Source: DATARH01 sp035604035 (GTDB lineage: Bacteria; Pseudomonadota; Alphaproteobacteria; ATCC43930; CGMCC-115725). From it: 15,506 nt of DNA. Below the pieces are notes generated by a model. The model had not been told where the DNA came from. It saw only the letters and a program-made list of their open reading frames with translations, and did not search any database. This document shows positions 1-7,031 of this stretch, piece by piece. The stretch spans positions 1 through 15,506 of the forward strand of contig DATNJF010000290.1 in the NCBI GenBank assembly GCA_035604035.1, given 5' to 3'. The stretch's first letter is position 1; each line of letters opens with the position of its first letter. Made by a program: the position numbers and the translations under genes.

Positions 1-657
1 TGCATGGTGACGATGTCAATCCGTCGTATCAGTCTCGAGGGGTATGCCGAGAGTCTCGTCGACTTGCTGGGCGACCGGTATCCGATCCTGCCCAACACTG
101 CAGGCTGCGTTACCGCGCGCGACGCGATCCTTACCGCCGAATTGGCGCGGGAGGCGCTCAACACCAATTGGATCAAGCTCGAACTGATTGGCGACCGCGA
201 TCTGCTCTATCCCGATGTCGAACAATTGGTCCATGCCGCCGACGAGCTGGTGCGCAAGGGCTTTGTGGTGTTGCCCTATTGCAATGAAGACCCGGTTTCT
301 TGCCAGAAACTGGCCGATGTCGGGTGCGCCGTAGTGATGCCGTTGGGTTCGCTGATCGGCTCGGGGCGCGGCATCGCCAACCCGGCGGCGATCGAGCTCA
401 TCTGCACGCGAAGCCCGGTACCGGTGGTGCTCGACGCCGGGATCGGCACCGCGTCGGACGCGGCACAGGCGATGGAACTGGGCTGCGACGCAGTGATGGT
501 CGATACTGCAATCGCCAAGTCGCACGATCCGGTGCGCATGGCGGCGGCGATTAAGGCGGCTGTCGAGGGCGGCCGACTTGCTCGGCTCGCCGGGCGCATC
601 CCGAAGCGCAGCATGGCCGAGCCATCGAGTCCACAGCTGGGTCTGGTCGGCACGTAA
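1..657 (+). CDS. thiG: Thiazole synthase ThiG (5'-truncated by window edge)
   Basis: ThiG makes the thiazole phosphate of thiamine from 1-deoxy-D-xylulose 5-phosphate, dehydroglycine and the ThiS thiocarboxylate, in the cytoplasm. About 218 residues are visible against roughly 255 for the family, and the frame is open through base 1. The missing part is the N-terminal strand carrying the usual RLLxGTxxY-type segment. The first visible residues (VTMSIRR) match the end of the second beta strand, so the ATG at position 4 is internal. Seen: LLPNTAGC-like motif ILPNTAGC at about residue 28, WIKLELIGD with the Schiff-base lysine at visible residue 58, AVVMPLGS followed by GSGRGI (phosphate loop), VVLDAGIGTASDAAQAMELGCD, and the C-terminal LAGRIPKRSMAEPSSP. 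Thiamine genes or a TPP riboswitch probably lie upstream, outside the window. No thiE follows; a rhomboid gene does. Confidence 0.96.
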   Translation, partial: CMVTMSIRRISLEGYAESLVDLLGDRYPILPNTAGCVTARDAILTAELAREALNTNWIKLELIGDRDLLYPDVEQLVHAADELVRKGFVVLPYCNEDPVSCQKLADVGCAVVMPLGSLIGSGRGIANPAAIELICTRSPVPVVLDAGIGTASDAAQAMELGCDAVMVDTAIAKSHDPVRMAAAIKAAVEGGRLARLAGRIPKRSMAEPSSPQLGLVGT

Positions 658-702
658 CACTTTCGCCGAGGCCGGCAAGACTCAGGCCGCGCCGAGACCT
701 CG

Positions 703-1524
703 ATGTTTTTCTTCTTGCCGCTCTATGACGACAACCCGATCGGCCGGACCCCATACGTCACCTATGGGCTGATAGCGCTCTGCGGCCTCGTCTTTTTGTG
801 GCAGCTCGGCCAGGACGATAGCGGCATCGCCTTCGCGATGGTCCCGGCGGCGCTGTTCCATCCCGCCGACCTACCAGCCGATTACGTTTCATCAGTACCG
901 TCTTGGATGACGATCTTCACCAGCATGTTCCTGCATGGGGGCTGGCTGCATCTCGGTGGCAACATGCTGTTCCTATGGATTTTCGGGAACAATATCGAGG
1001 ACGTGCTGGGGTATGTCCGCTACCTGCTGCTTTATCTGGTGAGCGGGGCCGTTGCCGCGCTGTGCCAGGCGCTGCCCGATGCTACTTCGACCGTGCCGAT
1101 GATCGGCGCATCAGGCGCGATCGCCGGGGTGCTTGGCGCCTATCTGCTGTTGTATCCTTTCGCCAAAGTGCACGTGCTGATGTGGATCGTCATCTTCGTC
1201 CGCATCATCGCCGTGCCGGCCTGGATCATGCTGGGCCTATGGTTCGGGCTACAGCTCTTGGATGGGCTGTTGGGCGATCCCGGCGATGCGGGGGTGGCGT
1301 TTTGGGCGCATGTCGGCGGGTTTGTCAGCGGCATGGTGCTGCTCGTCCTGTTGCGGCCGCGCGGGACAACCCTGTTGCAGCCGCCCAGATCGCCGAGTTT
1401 CGCCGTGACGGCACCGCGCAATTTTAGCGGTCGAGACACTTTCCACGGCGCGGTTCAGAGCGCGGTGTCCGAGATCGAGGCGGCGAAAATTCGCCGACGC
1501 GGGCCGTGGGATGCCGTCGGCTAA
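703..1524 (+). CDS. Rhomboid-family intramembrane serine protease
   Basis: A 273-residue polytopic membrane protein of the rhomboid family, which cleaves transmembrane helices within the membrane. The start at MFFFLPLYDDNP is typical of alphaproteobacterial rhomboids. Seen: a first membrane helix at about 20-36; the loop-1 region with HGGWLHLGGNMLFLWIFG (H78, H83, N87, the last near the oxyanion site); the catalytic serine in GASG (S137); further helices; and the catalytic histidine in FWAHVGGF (H203). The Ser-His dyad is intact, so the protein is probably active. About six membrane segments end near residue 217, followed by a basic soluble tail of about 55 residues. It lies 45 nt after thiG on the same strand with only a weak ribosome-binding site, so it may share the thiG transcript. 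The substrate is unknown. Confidence 0.93.
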   Translation: MFFFLPLYDDNPIGRTPYVTYGLIALCGLVFLWQLGQDDSGIAFAMVPAALFHPADLPADYVSSVPSWMTIFTSMFLHGGWLHLGGNMLFLWIFGNNIEDVLGYVRYLLLYLVSGAVAALCQALPDATSTVPMIGASGAIAGVLGAYLLLYPFAKVHVLMWIVIFVRIIAVPAWIMLGLWFGLQLLDGLLGDPGDAGVAFWAHVGGFVSGMVLLVLLRPRGTTLLQPPRSPSFAVTAPRNFSGRDTFHGAVQSAVSEIEAAKIRRRGPWDAVG

Positions 1525-1551
1525 CTCGCGATCCGCCGAGACGCGGACCGC

Positions 1552-2061
1552 CTAAAGCAGCGTGTGGACAATTTCCTTGTAGGGCCGCGCATCGACGAAA
1601 TGGCGATCGCGGGTCGCCCGGTCGATGTAGAGGAATACCTGGATGACGAACACCATGTTGACGGTCTCGCCGTCGGGCGAGAGCGGCATGAACAGCACCT
1701 TGGTGTGACGTTCCGGCTCCGAGCGGCCGGGTGGGAAGAACAGGCATTCAGAATAGAGCGGCCGCCGTTCGCTCACGCACTCGTCATAAAGCCCCAGCAC
1801 ATGAGCGGCGTAGTCGGGGCCGGGCAGCACCTCGTCGAGGAACCGGCCGGTGGCATTCATCCCATGCGCACGGGTGTTTTCGGTGCCGATCAGGCGATAA
1901 CGGTAGCGGCCGTCGTCATGCCGCTCGACCAGCATCACGTCGGGCAACAGCTTGGGGATCTCGATGGGGTCGATGTCGGCACGGCTCGGCATTGCCCGGC
2001 CGGCGGACTTGCCGCGCCAGTAAAGATAGACTTGTTCCAGCCGCGGATCGGTGAAAGGCAG
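1552..2061 (-). CDS. PAS_5-type PAS domain protein, probable CTG start
   Basis: A small single-domain protein of the PAS_5 kind, common in Alphaproteobacteria and of unknown function, probably a sensor or adaptor. Seen: the signature MPSRADIDPIEIPKLLPDVM, then YRYRLIGTENTRAHGMNATGRFLDEV and a beta-rich C-terminal half. The first ATG in frame is at 1992 (146 aa). However, the family's N-terminal helix continues upstream in frame as LEQVYLYWRGKSAGRA joined to MPSRAD, so 1992 looks too late. The frame stays open to a TAG near 2150 without any ATG, GTG or TTG. A CTG at 2061 has GGGGAGGA (2069-2076) seven bases ahead of it, giving 169 residues; this is my preferred start, but it is an inference. 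The gene has no output domain, faces the rhomboid gene and diverges from the PBP1A gene. Confidence 0.8.
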   Translation of the reverse strand: MPFTDPRLEQVYLYWRGKSAGRAMPSRADIDPIEIPKLLPDVMLVERHDDGRYRYRLIGTENTRAHGMNATGRFLDEVLPGPDYAAHVLGLYDECVSERRPLYSECLFFPPGRSEPERHTKVLFMPLSPDGETVNMVFVIQVFLYIDRATRDRHFVDARPYKEIVHTLL

Positions 2062-2068
2062 CGCGCCG

Positions 2069-2076
2069 TCCTCCCC
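2069..2076 (-). promoter_or_regulatory. Shine-Dalgarno supporting the CTG start of the PAS gene
   Basis: On the minus strand this reads GGGGAGGA, a strong purine-rich ribosome-binding site, with a 7-nt spacer to the CTG at 2061. No comparably placed site precedes the ATG at 1992. This decides the start proposed for the PAS protein. Confidence 0.5.
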
Positions 2077-2293
2077 AAGTTCCGCGGGGTCGATGCTCGC
2101 CCTTTCGATGGCGCACTCTCCCGAGGGGCCGGATACCCCGTTTCCGACACTCTACGGCTTATCCATCCATGGAGTAAAAATTTGGTTGAAGGCGAGCCGG
2201 AATGAACCGAGACAATTGCCGTTTGCCGATGGGCGTCGCCGGCGCGAAATGCCCTATGGCGCGGCCAAGGAGCGCGTGGCATTTTCTAACTCT
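2077..2293. promoter_or_regulatory. Divergent intergenic region between PAS gene and PBP1A gene
   Basis: About 217 nt between the proposed starts of the two divergent genes. It contains an AT-rich island (about 2172-2187, around GTAAAAATTTGG) inside otherwise GC-rich DNA, which is a plausible place for promoters in both directions. On the minus strand TTTACT and TAGAGT are spaced by 18 nt, but each matches the consensus at only four of six bases. No convincing -35/-10 pair, operator or terminator can be named. The plus-strand reading frame of the PBP gene happens to be open through this region, but the translated part is low-complexity and unlike the family. Confidence 0.35.
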
Positions 2294-4939
2294 ATGCGAG
2301 GATTGCTGAAACGCCCGAGCGGCGCGGCCGTGCTGGGCGCGGCGACTGGCTTTCTACGCAGCCTCGCGCAGCTAATCTTTGTCGTCGTCATCCTCCTCGC
2401 GGTCCTCGTCGGTGGGACCCTCGCGCTGGCGGTTGCGCATTTCAGCCGGGACCTACCGGACCATCAACAGCTTCTGGCTTACGCGCCGGCGACCGGCACC
2501 CGCGTCTATGCCGGCGACGGCAGCTTCATTGCCGAATACGCCTCCGAGCACCGCGTCATCACCCCGATCGATGACATCCCACCCCTGGTCGTGCATGCGT
2601 TTCTCGCCGCCGAGGATCGCGACTTCTTCAGCCATAACGGGGTCAACCCGATGTCGATCCTGCGCGCCGCGCTCGCCGACATCGTCCGCTACAAACGCGG
2701 CCAGCGGCCGTTGGGCGCCTCAACCATCACCCAGCAGCTAGTCCGCCATTTCCTGCTGACCAACGAGGTATCGGTCTCGCGCAAGATCAAGGAGGCGCTG
2801 CTCGCCTACCGTATCGAGAACCAGCTTAGCAAGAACCGCATTCTCGAGATTTATTTGAACGAGATCTATCTCGGCGCCGGCGCCTATGGCGTTACTGCCG
2901 CGGCCGATACCTATTTCGGCAAGAACCTCGCGCAGCTGACGCCGGCCGAGGCGGCGTTTCTCGCTGCTTTGCCGAAGGCGCCCAGCAACTATAACCCGCT
3001 GCGCCATCCCGACGCGGCGCGCATACGCCGCGATTGGGTGCTCGACAGCATGGCCGACCAGGGCTGGCTTAGCCGATCCGAGGCCGACAGCGCCAAGGCG
3101 CAGCCGCTCGATGCGCGTCCCCGCGTCGATCTCACCCCCAGCGACGCCGGCTATTTCGCCGAAGAGGTGCGGCGCCAACTGGTTGACCAGTTCGGCGAGA
3201 AGACGGTCTACGAGGGCGGACTTATCGTCCGGACCAGCTATGTGCCGATCTATCAAGGAATGGCGCAGCGCGCCTTCCGCAACGGCCTTGTCGAGTACGA
3301 CCGCCGCCATGGTTGGCGCGGCCCGCTGACGCATCTCGCTACGGTGCAGGCGGCACAGTCCGCACTCTCGGGCATGGGCGATCCGGCTGCGATGCCGAAC
3401 TGGGGGGTGGCCGCGGTGACGAGCGTCGATAGCGGTGGCGCGCAGATCGTGTTGAAAAGTGGCATTCCTGGCCGCATACCGCTCGACGAGCTGCGCTGGG
3501 CCCGCCGGACGCTGGCCGATCAGAGGCTCGGGCCGGCGGTGTTTCGGGCGCAGGAGGTGCTGAGCCCCGGCGACATCGTGTTGGTCGAGCCGCTCGGTAC
3601 CGCCGCACTGGCGACAAAGCATGTTCCCGGCCTGTCGCTTTTTGGGCTGCGCCAGGTTCCGGATGTGGGCGGCGGGTTCGTCGCGATGGACCCGAAAACC
3701 GGCCGCGTCTTCGCCATCGTCGGCGGTTGGGACTTCCAGCAGAGTCAGTTCGACCGCGCGGTGCAGGCCAAGCGCCAGCCGGGCTCGGCGATCAAGCCGT
3801 TTGTCTACGTAACCGCGCTTGAAAACAACTACACGCCGTCGAGCGTCATCGAGGACGCGCCGATCGAGCTCGACCAAGGCCCGGGCATGCCAAAATGGAC
3901 GCCCGCCAACTACGAAGGCAACTATGTCGGCCAGACCACCTTGCGCCAGGCGCTGGTGCATTCGCGTAACCTGGCGACGGCCCGACTGGCGACGCTGATC
4001 GGCTTGCCGGCGATCGCCAAGACGGTCGAGAAATTCGGCATCATGGATAAGATGCCGCTCTACTACTCGATGGCGCTCGGAGCCGGCGAAACGACGCTGC
4101 TGCGGCTGACCAGCGCCTACTCCATGCTCGACAATGGCGGGCACGACATCCTGCTCTCGCTCATCGATCTGGTGCAGGACCGCCAAGGTCGCATCCTCTA
4201 CCAGAAGGGTACCCGCACCTGCGCCGCGTGCTACGTCGTCGCCGGTCAGCGCAGCCGCGCCGACGGCGAACCCGGCTACGTCGCGGTCGGGCCCGCCGAC
4301 CCGTCGGTCATCTACCTCAAGGACGCGAAATTCGCCGACAAGCCGCTGTTTTACCGGCCAACCAAGCCCGACCCCATGATCGACCCGATCGCCGACCATC
4401 AGATCGTCTCGATGATGGAAGGCGTGGTGCAGCAGGGCACTGGCACCAAGGTGGCGGCGGTCGGGAAGCCGCTCGCCGGCAAGACCGGCACGACCAGCGA
4501 CTGGAACGACGCATGGTTCGTCGGCTTTTCACCCGATATCGCCGCCGGCGGCTATGTCGGGTTCGATCAGCCGCGCACCCTTGGCGACGGCGAGACCGGC
4601 GGCAATGTCGCCGCACCGATTTTCCGCGACTTTATGGCCGACGCGCTCAGGGACGCGCCGGCGCTGCCTTTCCCGGAGGCGCCGGGGGCCGAGATGGTGC
4701 TGGTCAATTCGATCAGCGGCCAGCCGACGATGTCCGGCGACAAGGACGCGGTCCTCGAGGCTTTCCGACCCGGCGCCGGACCGAGGACCGGCCTGGGCAA
4801 TGAGCAGATCGCGTCGGCGCCGCCGGTCGATTCGAATGACAGCAATTCCGTGACGGCCGGTGTCTCACCCTTGCCGATCGGCACGGGTGTCCCGCCGCCG
4901 TCGCGGACGGTGATGACCGGCACCGGCGGACTGTACTAG
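2294..4939 (+). CDS. mrcA: Penicillin-binding protein 1A (class A, transglycosylase/transpeptidase)
   Basis: A bifunctional peptidoglycan synthase of about 881 residues, anchored in the inner membrane with its catalytic domains in the periplasm. Seen in order, numbered from the ATG at 2294: one membrane helix (about 20-50); GT51 glycosyltransferase with the catalytic glutamate in AAEDRDFFSH (E107), GASTITQQ, RKIKEALLAYRIE and NRILEIYLNEIYLGAGAYGV; a PBP1A-type OB-like insert; then the transpeptidase with SAIK (S498), SRN (S557) and KTGTTSDWNDAWFVGFSP (K730). The tail is rich in Pro, Ser and Gly. The frame is open back to 2051, but upstream sequence is unlike the family. ATG 2294 lies just ahead of the membrane helix; GTG 2276 (AAGGAG nearby, only 3 nt away) and ATG 2249 are alternatives. 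The stop overlaps the convergent DUF1499 gene stop by 4 bp. Confidence 0.95.
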   Translation: MRGLLKRPSGAAVLGAATGFLRSLAQLIFVVVILLAVLVGGTLALAVAHFSRDLPDHQQLLAYAPATGTRVYAGDGSFIAEYASEHRVITPIDDIPPLVVHAFLAAEDRDFFSHNGVNPMSILRAALADIVRYKRGQRPLGASTITQQLVRHFLLTNEVSVSRKIKEALLAYRIENQLSKNRILEIYLNEIYLGAGAYGVTAAADTYFGKNLAQLTPAEAAFLAALPKAPSNYNPLRHPDAARIRRDWVLDSMADQGWLSRSEADSAKAQPLDARPRVDLTPSDAGYFAEEVRRQLVDQFGEKTVYEGGLIVRTSYVPIYQGMAQRAFRNGLVEYDRRHGWRGPLTHLATVQAAQSALSGMGDPAAMPNWGVAAVTSVDSGGAQIVLKSGIPGRIPLDELRWARRTLADQRLGPAVFRAQEVLSPGDIVLVEPLGTAALATKHVPGLSLFGLRQVPDVGGGFVAMDPKTGRVFAIVGGWDFQQSQFDRAVQAKRQPGSAIKPFVYVTALENNYTPSSVIEDAPIELDQGPGMPKWTPANYEGNYVGQTTLRQALVHSRNLATARLATLIGLPAIAKTVEKFGIMDKMPLYYSMALGAGETTLLRLTSAYSMLDNGGHDILLSLIDLVQDRQGRILYQKGTRTCAACYVVAGQRSRADGEPGYVAVGPADPSVIYLKDAKFADKPLFYRPTKPDPMIDPIADHQIVSMMEGVVQQGTGTKVAAVGKPLAGKTGTTSDWNDAWFVGFSPDIAAGGYVGFDQPRTLGDGETGGNVAAPIFRDFMADALRDAPALPFPEAPGAEMVLVNSISGQPTMSGDKDAVLEAFRPGAGPRTGLGNEQIASAPPVDSNDSNSVTAGVSPLPIGTGVPPPSRTVMTGTGGLY

Positions 4940-5445
4940 CCGGCGATCCGCGCCAACCGGTCCAGCCAGCGCAGCACGCGCTTGCGGTTGGTGCCGAAAT
5001 CGCCGCGCCCATAGCGCGCCCGGCTGTAGATCGCGAGGCTCGACCGGTCCGGCGCGAGGGCAACAAACTCGACAGTAATGATGTCGGGGAACCGCAAGAG
5101 CGGCGTGTGCTGGATAAAAACAACCCGGCGCGCGGCCGGCTGGTCCTCGACCTGGACGACGTCGCGTTCGCCCGCGATCATCTCGGCCCAATCCTCGGTG
5201 AGGCGGTCGACCGACAGCGCGAATTCCGGGCTTTCTGCAGCTGTTGCCGCGCAATAACCGCGTGGGCAAGCGAGGAAGGCGTTGGCTGGGATCGGATCGC
5301 GCAGTTCAGCTAGGGTGACTCGTTCACCGGCTTGCAACACATCCTCGGCCGCGCGGCCCATGTAAAGGCGCAGCGCCAGACAGAGCCCGGCGAGCACCAG
5401 CCCGGCGATGAACGGTCCCATGACGATCCGGCGCAATTGTCTCAA
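4936..5445 (-). CDS. DUF1499 family protein with N-terminal membrane anchor
   Basis: A protein of about 169 residues whose function is not known. An N-terminal hydrophobic helix (about residues 8-28) makes it a likely membrane-anchored or exported protein. It is followed by the Cys-containing segment ACPRGYC and the DUF1499 C-terminal signature: a beta region ITVEFVAL, then SLAIYSRARYGRGDFGTNRKRV with the conserved Ser/Arg and GxNRxR-like motif. The start is TTG at 5445, whose TTGA overlaps the TGA stop of the upstream flavin oxidoreductase gene, indicating translational coupling. ATG 5421 is an alternative that gives a slightly shorter leader. Its stop shares the CTAG palindrome with the convergent PBP1A gene. 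Confidence 0.82.
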   Translation of the reverse strand: MRQLRRIVMGPFIAGLVLAGLCLALRLYMGRAAEDVLQAGERVTLAELRDPIPANAFLACPRGYCAATAAESPEFALSVDRLTEDWAEMIAGERDVVQVEDQPAARRVVFIQHTPLLRFPDIITVEFVALAPDRSSLAIYSRARYGRGDFGTNRKRVLRWLDRLARIAG

Positions 5446-6458
5446 CCCTGCGGTAGCGCCAGCCCGAAGGCCTCGGCGAGCAGCGCGTAGGAGTGTTTGC
5501 GCGCTTGGTAATCGTGGGTGATGGTCAGCACCACGATCTCGTCGACACCGTAGCTTTGGGCAAGCGCTTCGAGCTGCGCCTTCACCGTTTCGGGGGTGCC
5601 GACGATCTGGCGGCGGCGGTGGTATTCGACAACGCGCTTCTCGATGTCGGTAAAGGGATAGGCGAGCGCGTCTTCGGGCGGCGGAAACGGTTTCAGGATG
5701 CCCTGGCGCGAGCGCAGCCGCGCCAGGTCGCGGCTGGCGGCGAGGTAGTGGGCGCGTTCCTCGCTCTCGGCGCAGATGACGAAGACCCCGATGCTGGCTT
5801 GCGGCGCGGCAAGCGCCGCCGACGGGCGGAATTGCGATTTGTAGATTCCCATGATTTCCGGCCCGCCCTCGTCGGTGATGAAATGCGCGAACGAGAAAGC
5901 GCGACCGAAATAGGCGGCGAAGATCGCGCTCTGATCGCTCGAACCGAGAATCCAGATTTCCGGCAGGGTCTCGCCGTCGGGCATCAGCTGGATGCGGGAG
6001 AACGGGTGGTCGCTGGGGATCGTATGCTCGAGATAGCCGATGAGGTCGGCGATCTGGTTAGGGAAATGTTCGATGCCGAGCGCGCCCGGCCCGTGCGCCA
6101 GCGCCGCCGCGGTCAGCTGGTCGCTGCCCGGGGCGCGACCGATGCCGAGATCGATGCGGCCGGGGTAGAGCGTCTCCAGCATGCGGAACTGCTCGGCGAC
6201 CTTGAGCGAGCTGTAATGCGAGAGCATCACCCCGCCGGAGCCAACGCGGATATGGTGGGTCTCCGCGGCGATGCGGGCGATCATGATCTCGGGCGCGCTG
6301 CCGGCCAACGCCGGGCTCGCGTGATGCTCGGCCAGCCAATAACGGCGATAGCCGAGCGCCTCGCAATGGCGCGCGAGTTCGATGGTCTCCATCAGGGCGT
6401 CGCGCGGGGTCACTCCCTGCCGCACCGGCGATTGGTCGAGAACGCTCAGGGTCAACAT
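5442..6458 (-). CDS. LLM-class flavin-dependent oxidoreductase (YhbW/MsnO8-like)
   Basis: A 338-residue TIM-barrel protein of the bacterial luciferase-like family, which uses reduced FMN (or F420 in other branches) for monooxygenation or related redox chemistry. Seen: LSVLDQSPV at the N-terminus, WLAEHH (about residue 40), IRVGSGGVMLSHYSSLKVAEQF, the hallmark LYPGRIDLGIGRAPGSDQ, WILGSSDQSAIFAA, and a C-terminal GTPETVKAQL segment. These match the YhbW-like subgroup rather than the true luciferase alpha/beta chains. The start at ATG 6458 begins exactly at the family N-terminus; the frame is open further upstream but that sequence is not family-like. GGAG lies just ahead of the ATG at short spacing. 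The substrate is unknown. It is divergent from cynS and coupled to the DUF1499 gene. Confidence 0.9.
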   Translation of the reverse strand: MLTLSVLDQSPVRQGVTPRDALMETIELARHCEALGYRRYWLAEHHASPALAGSAPEIMIARIAAETHHIRVGSGGVMLSHYSSLKVAEQFRMLETLYPGRIDLGIGRAPGSDQLTAAALAHGPGALGIEHFPNQIADLIGYLEHTIPSDHPFSRIQLMPDGETLPEIWILGSSDQSAIFAAYFGRAFSFAHFITDEGGPEIMGIYKSQFRPSAALAAPQASIGVFVICAESEERAHYLAASRDLARLRSRQGILKPFPPPEDALAYPFTDIEKRVVEYHRRRQIVGTPETVKAQLEALAQSYGVDEIVVLTITHDYQARKHSYALLAEAFGLALPQG

Positions 6459-6476
6459 GGCTCCAAGCTTAGCCCA

Positions 6477-6492
6477 TTGGCACGCCGGTTGC
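6477..6492 (+). promoter_or_regulatory. Sigma-54 (RpoN) -24/-12 promoter of cynS
   Basis: TTGGCACGCCGGTTGC matches the sigma-54 consensus TGGCACG-N4-TTGC at every defined position. The GG and GC dinucleotides are exactly 10 nt apart. Only the final W of TTGCW differs, being G at 6493. The predicted transcript start is about 6504, which places a purine-rich ribosome-binding site (6514-6519) and the cynS ATG (6526) at sensible distances. Sigma-54 promoters need an enhancer-binding activator such as NtrC; no clear activator site was found upstream. Confidence 0.75.
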
Positions 6493-6525
6493 GGAGCATT
6501 GCGCGGCCAGAACCGGGAGGCTCCC

Positions 6526-6972
6526 ATGTTGCGCGCCGAAGTCACCGAAAAGATCCTCTCCGCCAAGCGCCTGAAGAAGCTCACGTGGAAGACGATTTGT
6601 ACCGAGATCGGCGGTGGCTCGCCGACCTATCTGACCGCAGCCCTGCTGGGCCAGATGAAGTTGCGCCCGGAGCAGGCGGAGCGCGCCGCGATGCTGTTCG
6701 GGCTTGGCGAGGAAGAAGCCTTGCTGCTGCAGGAAGTGCCGTATCGCGGCTCGCTGCCGACCGCGGTGCCGACCGACCCGCTGATCTACCGCTTCTACGA
6801 GCTGGTCAATGTATACGGCACCGCGTGGAAGGAGTTGATCCAGGAGGAGTTCGGCGACGGCATCATGAGCGCGATCGATTTCGACATGGCGATCGAGCGC
6901 CAGCCCGACCCGAAGGGCGACCGCGTTAAGGTGACGATGAGCGGCAAATTCCTTACCTATAAGGAGTATTAG
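6526..6972 (+). CDS. cynS: Cyanate hydratase (cyanase)
   Basis: CynS converts cyanate and bicarbonate to carbamate and CO2; carbamate then decays to ammonia and CO2, giving both detoxification and a nitrogen source. The 148 residues compare with about 156 in E. coli. Seen: an N-terminal helical domain (LTWKTICTEIGGGSPTYLTAALLGQ), then the conserved catalytic region DPLIYRFYELVNVYGTAWKELI and EEFGDGIMSAIDF. The catalytic triad is present as R89, E92 and S115, matching E. coli R96, E99 and S122 with a constant offset of 7. The start at ATG 6526 is preceded by GGGAGG at 6514-6519. No carbonic anhydrase (cynT), cyanate transporter or CynR regulator lies nearby. Expression is probably driven by the sigma-54 promoter just upstream, implying nitrogen-status control rather than the E. 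coli CynR mode. Confidence 0.97.
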   Translation: MLRAEVTEKILSAKRLKKLTWKTICTEIGGGSPTYLTAALLGQMKLRPEQAERAAMLFGLGEEEALLLQEVPYRGSLPTAVPTDPLIYRFYELVNVYGTAWKELIQEEFGDGIMSAIDFDMAIERQPDPKGDRVKVTMSGKFLTYKEY

Positions 6973-7031
6973 CCCCGAATTCGTCAGCTATGACGGGAAT
7001 GATCGGAGGTCCGGCATTCCTATAACCGGCC

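Noticed and set aside
1..60. A thiamine (TPP) riboswitch
   Set aside because: The window begins inside thiG; any leader would lie upstream and cannot be seen.
1532..1547. Small hairpin TCCGC-CGAGAC-GCGGA between the convergent rhomboid and PAS genes
   Set aside because: Only a 5-bp stem and no T-tract; such matches are frequent in GC-rich DNA.
2051..2293. A longer N-terminus for PBP1A reaching back to an ATG at 2051
   Set aside because: The extra 81 residues are low-complexity, unlike the family N-terminus, and would overlap the PAS gene start region. The membrane helix expected near the N-terminus begins about 20 residues after ATG 2294.
2738..4399. A 553-codon open frame on the minus strand opposite PBP1A
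   Set aside because: It mirrors the well-supported PBP1A gene in GC-rich DNA; its translation is Arg/Val/Asp-rich with no recognisable motif.
6431..6446. A possible NtrC site (GCACC followed by TGGT) upstream of the sigma-54 promoter
   Set aside because: The half-sites are spaced wrongly compared with GCACC-N5-GGTGC and the second half is incomplete; it is also very close to the promoter.
5493..6929. A 478-codon plus-strand open frame across the flavin oxidoreductase and cynS
   Set aside because: It covers two genes with clear families in other frames and has no motif of its own.
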